A DNA stretch of 64,000 bases from contig CAWDAQ010000010.1 in NCBI GenBank assembly GCA_963800325.1, positions 1-64,000 of the forward strand, given 5' to 3'. The stretch comes from CAWDAQ01 sp963800325 (GTDB lineage Bacteria > Actinomycetota > Actinomycetes > Actinomycetales > Dermatophilaceae). Below the pieces are notes generated by a model. It had not been told where the DNA came from and ran no database searches. It saw only the letters and a program-made list of their open reading frames with translations. Below, in pieces: positions 42,801-48,777 of this stretch (positions within the stretch are counted from its first letter, which is position 1; each line of letters starts with the position of its first letter). Both the position numbers and the translations under genes were made by a program.

Positions 42801-42913
42801 AGCGTGACCGTGTCCGGGACGGGGGTGTGGTCGGCGCGGGCGGGCACGCCGCCGGCGAGGCCGACGGCGGCCGCGAGCACGGCGACGAGGCCGGCCTTCG
42901 TGGGCAGACGCAT
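39869..42913 (-). CDS. Secreted pullulanase-type alpha-1,6-glucosidase
   Basis: 1014 residues with a signal peptide (GLVAVLAAAVGLAGGVPARA). N-terminal starch-binding/beta-sandwich modules run to about residue 330, followed by a GH13 barrel. The pullulanase signature FNWGYDPLHYTTPEGSYA is present. The catalytic nucleophile is probably the Asp of GFRFDLMGH (about 599), the acid/base the Glu of YLYGEGWNFGE (about 638), and the stabiliser the Asp of VSAHDNETLFD (about 771). The C-terminal domain is of the DUF3372 type. It debranches pullulan, starch or glycogen outside the cell. It has its own promoter region and no linked sugar transporter. Confidence 0.95.
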   Translation of the reverse strand: MRLPTKAGLVAVLAAAVGLAGGVPARADHTPVPDTVTLAGSLQSELGCPGDWQPGCPATHLDLVDGAPGTFAGTFDVPAGDFEYKVALDDSWDENYGAGGEAGGANIPLHSPGGPVTFTYDHTTHRVTTDLPQPLGAERAGQWVRRGLVAWKAPKDAVRFRLVAAPEGGLALEDGTITGGRSYRLRRAGSLPARVLDDLPQLAGYDALRVGRRARRDVRRLLTGQLVVAAYDAGGALVGHTGVQTAAVLDDVYAHAAHRSLGVTWRHGRPRLSVWAPTAKDVTLELWLPGTEEPRRLEMHRDRDGVHSVRGRASWRGASYLYAVRVWAPAVSEVVTSEVTDPYSLALTTNSARSVVVDLDDPDLAPAGWDHLHKPALGTPEDTSVYELHVRDFSVHDRTVPAGHRGTYLAFTDHDSAGMRHLRRLAEAGLTTVHLLPVNDIATIEERRSQQREPPCDLPSFPPASEQQQACVAKVADSDGFNWGYDPLHYTTPEGSYATDPEGPVRTRQFRSMVAGLNRSGLRVVMDVVYNHTPAAGQDPKSVLDRVVPGYYQRLSATGQVETSTCCANTATEHTMMGKLLVDSVLTWAREYKVDGFRFDLMGHQPKALMVQLRRRLDRLTPARDGVDGRSIYLYGEGWNFGEVADDARFVQATQANMAGTGIGTFNDRLRDAVRGGGPFDEDPRIQGFASGLYTDPNGDPVNGTPAEQRQRLLLLQDQIRVGLTGNLGGYRLTDRNGTVVTGADVPYNGQPTGYTADPQEAVTYVSAHDNETLFDALAYKLPQDTPMADRVRMQLVGLSTTALGQGVSFWQAGTENLRSKSFDSNSFNSGDWFNVLDWSGATNGFARGLPPAADNEAKWPYMRPLLADGDLLPGPSDIAAADRGARDLLAIRQSTPLFHLGTARLVQQKVGFPLAGPHQTPGVIVMTIDDSRGPDVDRHVRSLVVVFNAGATPTTQTLPGTAGRRYELHPVQSAGGDPVVRSARHDAATGGFTVPARTVAVFLEPEHHRRHRR

Positions 42914-43040
42914 GGCACGGGTCCCCTCGGGTGCGCGACGGTGAGCGGAGACATCCTTCTCCTAGGCCACGAACCGTGCAATTCGGGGACGGGGCCGGGC
43001 GGGGCCGTCGGGCGCGACCGGGTGCGCTGACACGGCGGGG

Positions 43041-44528
43041 CTACCGCGAGTCGACGAGGTAGCGGTCCGGGTCCGCGACGAAGGCGTCCCGGCAGCCGGG
43101 GTTGCAGAAGTGGTACGTGCGGCCGTCGTGCTCGGCGGTCGCGGCGGCCTTCTCCGGGTCGACGGTCATCCCGCAGACCGGGTCGGTGGCCTGCCCTGCG
43201 TCGTGGCCGTCGTGGCCGTCGTGGCCGTCGTGGCCGTCGTGGCCGTCGTGGCCGTCGTGGCCGTCGTGGCCGGACGCGTCGCCGGAGTAGCGGTCCGGGT
43301 GGGCGACGAAGGTCTCGCGGCAGTGGTCGGAGCAGAAGAAGAACGTCCGGCCCTCGTGCTCGCCCGTGGCGGGGGCGTGGGCGGTCTCGACCTGCATGCC
43401 GCACACCGGGTCCTTGGCGTAGCCGGCGCCGCCGCCGAACCGCTCCCGGTTCCGGTAGAGCCAGTAGATGACCGCGAACGCGGCGAGCGCGACGACGTTG
43501 AGGACCGTCGTGTAGTTGAGGCCGAGGGCGTCGCGGCCGACGCTGCCGTGCTGTCCGGTCGCCGCGTCCGGGACGATGCCGAGCCAGGTGAACAGGTACT
43601 CGATGACCAGGCCCGACAGGCTCATCGCGACCCAGAACACGGCGAGGAGCTTCGCGGCGATCCGGGTGCCGTAGTACTTGCGGTAGATCAGCAGCAGCGG
43701 CAACGCGATGAGGTCGGCGAACACGAAGGCGACGACCCCGCCGAAGGAGATCCCGCCGGTCCAGAGCGCCGCCGCGAGCGGGACGTTCCCGACCGAGCAG
43801 ACGAAGCTGATGATCGCGAGGAACGGGCCGAGGACGACGTTCTCCAGTGTCGACCAGAAGCCGTGACCGGTGAGGAACAGGGCCTGCCACACCGAGACCG
43901 GGACCGCCACGTCGAGGAAGCCGGCGACGAGGAAGCCGATCGCGAGCTCCTTGCGGAGCATCGTGAGGTCGCTGATCGTGTACCCCGCCGCGTCCGACCA
44001 GCCGGCGAGGGTGCGGATCCGCCCTCGTCCCGGCTCCCCGCCCGAGCCGTGGTCGTGACCGCCGCGACCGTCGTCGAGGCGGCGGCGGGCCTGCTCGAGC
44101 TCCCCGGGCTTGATGACCCGGGGCAGCGCGAGGGCGAGGAGGGTGATCATCAGCACGCCCCCGACGAGCTCGGCGAGGGCGAACTCCCAGCCGAGCAGGA
44201 GCCAGAGCACGATGCCGAGCTCGAGGACGAGGTTGGTCGAGGCGAACATGAACGCCTGTGCCGCGGTGAAGCTCGCCCCCCGCGCGAACAGCGACTTCGC
44301 CAGCGCGGACGCCGCGTAGGAGCACGAGGAGGAGGCGGCGCCGAACAGTCCGGCCCTGGCGATCGTGCGCGGGCGGCCGTCACCGAGCGCCTGCTGCATC
44401 CGGGCACGGGACACGAACGCCTGGACGGCGCCGGAGAGGGTGAACCCGAGCACGAGCGCCCAGAGGGTCGCCCAGAACATGCCGAGCCCGTCGAGGAGGC
44501 TCTTGCCGATGACCTCGAGTACCTGCAT
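43041..44528 (-). CDS. UPF0718-type permease fused to two YHS domains with a His-rich linker
   Basis: 495 residues. The N-terminal ~360 residues are a two-part permease of the UPF0718/ArsP family: FGAASSSCSYAASALAKSLF and ISFVCSVGNVPLAAALWTGG hold the paired conserved Cys/Ser motifs. A charged His-containing loop joins the halves. Two YHS metal-binding domains follow (KDPVCGMQVETAHAPAT...FFFCSDHC and TDPVCGMTVDPEKAAAT...YHFCNPGC), separated by eight Gly-His-Asp repeats. It lies downstream of a 64-residue gene behind a CsoR-type palindrome. I infer metal-ion export or handling, most likely copper; relatives move organo-arsenicals, so the substrate is open. Confidence 0.85.
   Translation of the reverse strand: MQVLEVIGKSLLDGLGMFWATLWALVLGFTLSGAVQAFVSRARMQQALGDGRPRTIARAGLFGAASSSCSYAASALAKSLFARGASFTAAQAFMFASTNLVLELGIVLWLLLGWEFALAELVGGVLMITLLALALPRVIKPGELEQARRRLDDGRGGHDHGSGGEPGRGRIRTLAGWSDAAGYTISDLTMLRKELAIGFLVAGFLDVAVPVSVWQALFLTGHGFWSTLENVVLGPFLAIISFVCSVGNVPLAAALWTGGISFGGVVAFVFADLIALPLLLIYRKYYGTRIAAKLLAVFWVAMSLSGLVIEYLFTWLGIVPDAATGQHGSVGRDALGLNYTTVLNVVALAAFAVIYWLYRNRERFGGGAGYAKDPVCGMQVETAHAPATGEHEGRTFFFCSDHCRETFVAHPDRYSGDASGHDGHDGHDGHDGHDGHDGHDGHDAGQATDPVCGMTVDPEKAAATAEHDGRTYHFCNPGCRDAFVADPDRYLVDSR
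43201..43272. repeat. Eight perfect 9-bp tandem repeats within the permease gene
   Basis: TCGTGGCCG is repeated eight times without a mismatch, encoding eight Gly-His-Asp triplets on the minus strand. Whole-unit gain or loss would change the linker by three residues while keeping frame. Confidence 0.97.
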
Positions 44529-44579
44529 CAGTGGTCGTTCTCCTCGTCTGTCGTCGGGGGTCGGGGCGGACCGGTCGGC

Positions 44580-44774
44580 TCACCCGTGGGCGCGGCGCTC
44601 CCGCCACTCGCGCCAGGCGCCGGCGAGCTCGCGCCGGACGAACCGCATCCGCCCGCCCGGGCCGGTGTCGCACGCGGGGACGTCGTCGTCCCGGTCGGCC
44701 GTCCCGGTGTCGCACGTGGGGGCCTCGTCGTCGTGCTCGTCCGGCGTCCCGCCGGACCGCGTCGCCTCGTCCAC
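44580..44774 (-). CDS. Small acidic protein with two CDTG motifs
   Basis: 64 residues from the GTG at 44774. It has an Asp/Glu/His-rich first half with duplicated APTCDTGTADRDD and VPACDTGPGG motifs, then a basic helix (RMRFVRRELAGAWREWRERR). The two Cys in similar settings could bind a metal or make a disulfide. It is 51 bp upstream of the YHS permease on the same strand, directly behind the CsoR-type palindrome, so it is probably the first gene of that operon. No family recognised. Confidence 0.55.
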   Translation of the reverse strand: MDEATRSGGTPDEHDDEAPTCDTGTADRDDDVPACDTGPGGRMRFVRRELAGAWREWRERRAHG

Positions 44775-44788
44775 GACCAGCCAGCCTA

Positions 44789-44803
44789 TACCCCTAGGGG
44801 GTA
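44789..44803 (-). promoter_or_regulatory. CsoR-type operator palindrome in a minus-strand promoter
   Basis: TACCCCTAGGGGGTA matches the TACCCN(x)GGGTA class of operator bound by CsoR-family copper (or sulfide) repressors. It overlaps a -10-like TATAGG/TAGGCT (44783-44790, minus strand), with TTGGCG upstream as a possible -35. Binding would block the operon starting at 44774. Confidence 0.65.
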
Positions 44804-44832
44804 CCGCCAACCCCCCACCCCCGGTGCCGCAT

Positions 44833-44912
44833 TCCGCACTTCGTGCCCGTTCTGCCGCGCACACCCGGACAGGATGTCCGGTTGTTGCGGCCACACGGGC
44901 ACGAAGTGCGGA
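44833..44912. repeat. Structured intergenic repeat, copy 1
   Basis: Outer arms 44833-44850 and 44895-44912 are a perfect 18-bp inverted repeat containing CGCACTTCGTGCCCG. Inside, CCGGACA (44865-44871) pairs with TGTCCGG (44875-44881) and CCGC pairs with GCGG. It lies between divergent genes. Copies 2 and 3 are at 45828 and 48683. Confidence 0.9.
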
Positions 44913-44926
44913 CCCAGGGTCGGGTC

Positions 44927-45817
44927 ATGACGGCGCACGGGCAGGAAGACGGTCAGGCACACGGGCAAGGCCGCCGGGACGAGCACGGACACGGCCACGC
45001 CGAAGCGGCTTCCGCGGGACCGGCCGACTGGCTCGACCTCGAGGCGACCGTGCTCCGGGACTACTGGCAGACCGTGCTGGACCGGGTCGCGGCGGCGGCC
45101 GCCGGTCGGGGCCACCCGCGGGTGCTCGACCTCGGCGCCGGCACGGGCGTCGGGACGGTCGGTCTCGCCTCCCGGCTCCCGGGAGCGGAGGTCGTCGCGC
45201 TCGATGTCGACGCCGGCTCGCTCGAGCGCATCAGGACCCGAGCCGACCGGGCCGGTGTGACCGACCGGGTTCGGGTCGTCGGGGCCGACCTCGACCTCGG
45301 GTGGCCCGAGACGGCCGGGCTCGAGCCGCTTGACCTGACCTGGGCCTCGATGTCGCTGCACCACATGGCCGACCCCGGCCGGGTGCTCCGCGACGTCCTC
45401 GCCGCTACCTGCCCCGGCGGACTGCTCGCGGTCGCCGAGGTCGTCGACAGCCTCCGGTTCCTGCCCGAGCAGGACGGCGACTTCGAGGAGCGCGTCGTCG
45501 CCGAGGTCGACCGCGCCCACACCGAGCAGATGCCGACCCTGCGCACGCCGTGGGCCCCCCGGCTCACCGACGCCGGGTGGACCGTCGTCGAGGAGGTCGA
45601 GGTCCCGATCGACGTCGACGGCGCGGGCTGCCCCGAGCTCGCCCGGTTCGCCCACACCTCGTACGCCCGGCTCGCCGACGGCCTCGGAGACCGGCTCTCA
45701 CCCGCGGACGCGGCGGCCGTCGCCGACCTCGTGGACGACGCCGGGCCCGGTTCCCTGCTCCGGCGCGGCGACCTCCGCGCCCGGGGCACGCGGCGGCTGA
45801 CGATCGCCCGTCGCTAA
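44927..45817 (+). CDS. SAM-dependent methyltransferase
   Basis: 296 residues. Class I methyltransferase fold: motif I VLDLGAGTGVGTVGLAS, motif II VVALDVDAGSLERI, VVGADLDLGWPE and LTWASMSLHHMADPGRVL. The N-terminus is His/Gly-rich (MTAHGQEDGQAHGQ, then DEHGHGHAEA), perhaps metal-binding, before the core starts at about residue 30. The ATG at 44927 lies just outside the structured repeat; the in-frame upstream extension is made of repeat sequence. Substrate unknown. It is divergent from the copper-type operon. Confidence 0.85.
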   Translation: MTAHGQEDGQAHGQGRRDEHGHGHAEAASAGPADWLDLEATVLRDYWQTVLDRVAAAAAGRGHPRVLDLGAGTGVGTVGLASRLPGAEVVALDVDAGSLERIRTRADRAGVTDRVRVVGADLDLGWPETAGLEPLDLTWASMSLHHMADPGRVLRDVLAATCPGGLLAVAEVVDSLRFLPEQDGDFEERVVAEVDRAHTEQMPTLRTPWAPRLTDAGWTVVEEVEVPIDVDGAGCPELARFAHTSYARLADGLGDRLSPADAAAVADLVDDAGPGSLLRRGDLRARGTRRLTIARR

Positions 45818-45827
45818 GGGGGCCGCC

Positions 45828-45915
45828 GTAGTCCGCACTTCGTGCCCGTGTGGCCGCGCAACCCGCCCAAATGGGCGGGTTCGGAGCGGCGTAACGGGCA
45901 CGAAGTGCGGGCTAC
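45828..45915. repeat. Structured intergenic repeat, copy 2
   Basis: Outer arms CCGCACTTCGTGCCCGT (45833-45849) and its inverse (45894-45910) are perfect, extended by GTAG/CTAC. The inner stem AACCCGCCCA/TGGGCGGGTT (45860-45881) differs in sequence from copies 1 and 3 but is fully paired. It lies between two convergent genes and may act as a bidirectional terminator. Confidence 0.9.
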
Positions 45916-45947
45916 GGGACCGGCGGGTGGGGGGCCGGCGGGGGCGG

Positions 45948-46622
45948 TCAGACGGGGAGGCGGCCGGTCTCGTAGGCCCAGATCGCCATCTCGACGCGGT
46001 TGCGGGCGCCGAGCTTGTCCATGAGGTTGCCGATGTGGGTCTTGACCGTGCTCATCGAGACGTAGAGCTCCTCGCAGATCTCCGCGTTCGTCCGGCCCCG
46101 CCCGACGGCGAGGAGCACCTGCTCCTCCCGCGCGGTCAGCGGCTCGGTCGGCTGAGCCGGGGGCGCGGTGCTGCGTCCCGCGAAGGCCTCGAGCAGCCGG
46201 GCGGTGACGCTGGGCGCGATGAGGGCGTCCCCCTTGGCGGCCGCCCGCACCGCCTGGACGAGCAGCTCGGGACCGGCGTCCTTGAGGAGGAACCCGCGGG
46301 CCCCCGCCCGGAGCGCGTCGTGGACGTACTCGTCGAGGTCGAACGTCGTGATGACGACGACGGCGAGCGGGTCCGGTACCCCCGGCCCGGCGAGCTCGCG
46401 GGTCGCCTCGATGCCGTCGAGCTCGGGCATGCGGATGTCGAGCAGGCACACGTCCGGCCGCAGCCGCCGGGCGAGGACGACCGCCTCCCTGCCGGTGCGC
46501 GCCTCCGCGACGACGTCGATGTCGGGTTGCGCCCCGAGGATCATCCCGAGCCCCACCCGGACGAGGTCGTGGTCGTCGGCGACGAGGACCCGCAGGGACT
46601 CCCCGGACGTCGCGCCCGTCAC
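45948..46622 (-). CDS. NarL/LuxR-family response regulator
   Basis: 224 residues. The receiver domain has the acidic pair in VLVADDHDLVRVGL, the phosphoacceptor Asp in VCLLDIRMPELDG, the Thr in VVITTFD and the Lys in FLLKDAG. The C-terminal LuxR helix-turn-helix reads LTAREEQVLLAVGRGRTNAEI then YVSMSTVKTHIGNLMDKLG. It overlaps the kinase stop by four bases, forming a standard two-component pair. Target genes cannot be predicted; possibly the divergent DUF4386 gene. Confidence 0.95.
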   Translation of the reverse strand: MTGATSGESLRVLVADDHDLVRVGLGMILGAQPDIDVVAEARTGREAVVLARRLRPDVCLLDIRMPELDGIEATRELAGPGVPDPLAVVVITTFDLDEYVHDALRAGARGFLLKDAGPELLVQAVRAAAKGDALIAPSVTARLLEAFAGRSTAPPAQPTEPLTAREEQVLLAVGRGRTNAEICEELYVSMSTVKTHIGNLMDKLGARNRVEMAIWAYETGRLPV

Positions 46623-47779
46623 GGGTCCGCCGCCGCGCGCGGGATGACGGCGCTCACCACCCAGCCGCCGCCGTCGGCCGGCCCGGCCCGCAGCGTCCCG
46701 CCGAGAAGGGTGACCCGCTCGGTCATCCCGACCAGGCCGTACCCGTCGTCGCCCGCCCGGGCGCGCTCGTCCGCCGCGGCGCCACCCCGGCCGTCGTCCC
46801 GGACCGTCACCCGGACCGCGTCCGGCCCGCCGGCGACCTCGACCCGGACCCGGGTTGCGGCCCTCGCGTGCCGCCGGGCGTTCGTCACCGACTCCTGCAC
46901 GAGCCGGTAGACCGCGGCGTCGACCGCGGATCCGAGGCCGACGACGTCCCCACTCACGGACAGCTCGACCGGCGGGACGTCACCGTCGCGGACCAGCCCC
47001 CCGAGGTCGTCGACGCCGTGGGCCGGGGCCCGCTCGGCGGCCTCCCCCTCCCGGAGGAGACCGACGAGGGAGCGCATCTCGGTCAGCGAGCGCGCCGCGG
47101 CGTCCTCGACGGTCGCGAGCACCTCGAGGGCACGGTCGGGGTCGCTCGCCGCGACCGCGCGGCCCGCCTGGGCCTGGATGAGGATCCCCGACACGTGGTG
47201 GGCGACGGTGTCGTGGAGCTCGCGGGCGAGCTGCTCGCGCTCGCGCATCCGGATCTGCTCGCCCTCGCGCCGGCGGGCCCGCGCCCAGAACCGGACGGCG
47301 GCGCCGAGCGCCGCGGGGAAGGACAGGAAGCCGAGACCGACGAGGATGCTCAGCCCGCTCGAGTCGTAGAGCGGCTCACGCAGCAGGTGGCAGGCGTCGA
47401 GGAAGACGATCCCGGCGACGACCGCGCGGCCGGAGCCCCAGCGGGTCAGGGAGTACGGGAACAGGAGCACGCACGAGGTGACGTCCAGCACCCCGTGGTC
47501 CCGGCCGGCGAGCGCCGGCCCCAGGCCCGCGAGCGTCTGCGCGCCGTAGCCGGCGAGGAGGGCGGCGAGGGGACGGTGGCTGCGCCAGAGCAGCGCGACC
47601 GGGCAGACCATCGCGAGCAGGATCGAGTACGCCGGCCACGGCACGTCGCTGCGGAGCAGGCCCTCGACCAGGGCCGCGGGGACGAGCACGGCGGCCAGGG
47701 CCTTGTCCCACCACGGCACCCCCGCGGGTGCGGGGACGGCGGGCTCGTCCCACAGGGCCCTCAGGGCGCTCCTGACCAC
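46619..47779 (-). CDS. NarL-family sensor histidine kinase
   Basis: 386 residues. An N-terminal region of about five transmembrane helices is followed by the HisKA_3 motif REREQLARELHDTVAHHVSGI (His about residue 195), VTNARRHARAATRVRVEV and an ATP-binding end, GDDGYGLVGMTERV. It should phosphorylate the response regulator encoded by the overlapping next gene. The GTG start is supported by TAGGCT six bases upstream. The stimulus is unknown. Confidence 0.94.
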   Translation of the reverse strand: MVRSALRALWDEPAVPAPAGVPWWDKALAAVLVPAALVEGLLRSDVPWPAYSILLAMVCPVALLWRSHRPLAALLAGYGAQTLAGLGPALAGRDHGVLDVTSCVLLFPYSLTRWGSGRAVVAGIVFLDACHLLREPLYDSSGLSILVGLGFLSFPAALGAAVRFWARARRREGEQIRMREREQLARELHDTVAHHVSGILIQAQAGRAVAASDPDRALEVLATVEDAAARSLTEMRSLVGLLREGEAAERAPAHGVDDLGGLVRDGDVPPVELSVSGDVVGLGSAVDAAVYRLVQESVTNARRHARAATRVRVEVAGGPDAVRVTVRDDGRGGAAADERARAGDDGYGLVGMTERVTLLGGTLRAGPADGGGWVVSAVIPRAAADP

Positions 47780-47785
47780 GGCGTC

Positions 47786-47791
47786 AGCCTA
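47786..47791 (-). promoter_or_regulatory. -10 box, leaderless arrangement (TAGGCT)
   Basis: On the minus strand TAGGCT is followed by six bases and the GTG at 47779. Confidence 0.55.
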
Positions 47792-47911
47792 GGGACTTCC
47801 GGACGCCGACGGATCGGACTTCCGGTCGGGTCGCTCTCGGACCGTGGTCGGAGGCGAATGGGTCCGCCGGGCCGATCCGCCCCGGGGCGTCGGCCCACGA
47901 CGCTGGACGGC

Positions 47912-48664
47912 ATGACGAACACGCTCTCGCCCCGTGACCTACCCACCCCCACGTCCACCCCCACGCCCACCCCCACCGCTCACCGGACGCCTCCGGACGC
48001 CGCCACAGGTGCCGGCGCCGCGCTTCAGCGGGCCGGCGGCGTCGCCGCCCTGGTGCAGGCGGCTACCTACGTCGTCGGCTTCGCCGCCATGGCCGCCTGG
48101 CTCGGCCCCCGCGGGTTTGCCGAGGCCCAGGGCGACCCCGCCGCCGCGCTGTCGTTCCTGCTCGCCAACCAGTCCGTGATGTACCTGTGGTACCTGCTGA
48201 TCTACCTCGTCGCCGGGGTCGCGCTCGTCGTCCTCGTGCTCGGCGTCCACGACCGGATCCGTGCCGCCGGTCCGGCGCTCGCGCAGACGGCGACCGCCTT
48301 CGGACTGCTCTGGTCCGGGGTCGTCCTCGCCAGCGGCATGGTCAGCCTCGTCGGACAGCGCACCGTCGTCGGGCTCGCCGCCACCGACGGGGACACCGCG
48401 GCGACGACGTGGTCCGCGGTCTCGGCGGTTCAGGACGGCCTCGGCGGCGGGATCGAGCTCGTCGGCGCGGTGTGGGTCCTCCTCGTCGCGGTCCTCGCCC
48501 TGCGGACCGGGGTCCTGCCCCGCGGGCAGTCCGTCCTCGGGCTCTGCGTCGGGCTCGTCGGGATCGCGACGCTCGTGCCGCAGGCCACCGTCGCCGCCTC
48601 GGTGTTCGGGCTCGGCTTCATCCTCTGGTACGTCCTCGCCGGCCTCGCCCTGCTCCGCCGCTGA
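47912..48664 (+). CDS. DUF4386-like integral membrane protein
   Basis: 250 residues. A Thr/Pro-rich N-terminus (about residues 11-22) is followed by six or so hydrophobic helices. VQAATYVVGFAAMAAW, YLWYLLIYLVAGVALVVLV and GGIELVGAVWVLLVAVLALR suggest the DUF4386 family. Function unknown. It is divergent from the two-component operon, 132 bp away, and may be one of its targets. It converges with the sulfatase gene, with structured repeat copy 3 in between. Confidence 0.7.
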   Translation: MTNTLSPRDLPTPTSTPTPTPTAHRTPPDAATGAGAALQRAGGVAALVQAATYVVGFAAMAAWLGPRGFAEAQGDPAAALSFLLANQSVMYLWYLLIYLVAGVALVVLVLGVHDRIRAAGPALAQTATAFGLLWSGVVLASGMVSLVGQRTVVGLAATDGDTAATTWSAVSAVQDGLGGGIELVGAVWVLLVAVLALRTGVLPRGQSVLGLCVGLVGIATLVPQATVAASVFGLGFILWYVLAGLALLRR

Positions 48665-48682
48665 CCCCACGTCCCGCCCCGT

Positions 48683-48765
48683 AGCCCGCACTTCGTGCCC
48701 GTTCGGCCGCGCATTCCCCCCGAATCGGGGGGCTGCCGCGGTCAACCGGGCACGAAGTGCGGGCT
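48683..48765. repeat. Structured intergenic repeat, copy 3
   Basis: Outer arms AGCCCGCACTTCGTGCCCG (48683-48701) and its perfect inverse (48747-48765), 19 bp. The inner stem CCCCCCG/CGGGGGG (48716-48732) differs from those of copies 1 and 2 but is fully complementary. It lies between convergent genes. Confidence 0.9.
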
Positions 48766-48777
48766 GGGGTGGTGACC

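Noticed and set aside
43201..43272. Tandem repeats considered as a CRISPR array
   Set aside because: Units are only 9 bp with no spacers, and they encode an in-frame Gly-His-Asp linker.
47940..47985. Pro/Thr codon repeats at the start of the DUF4386-like gene as a regulatory repeat
   Set aside because: The repeats are imperfect, short and in frame; ordinary low-complexity coding sequence.
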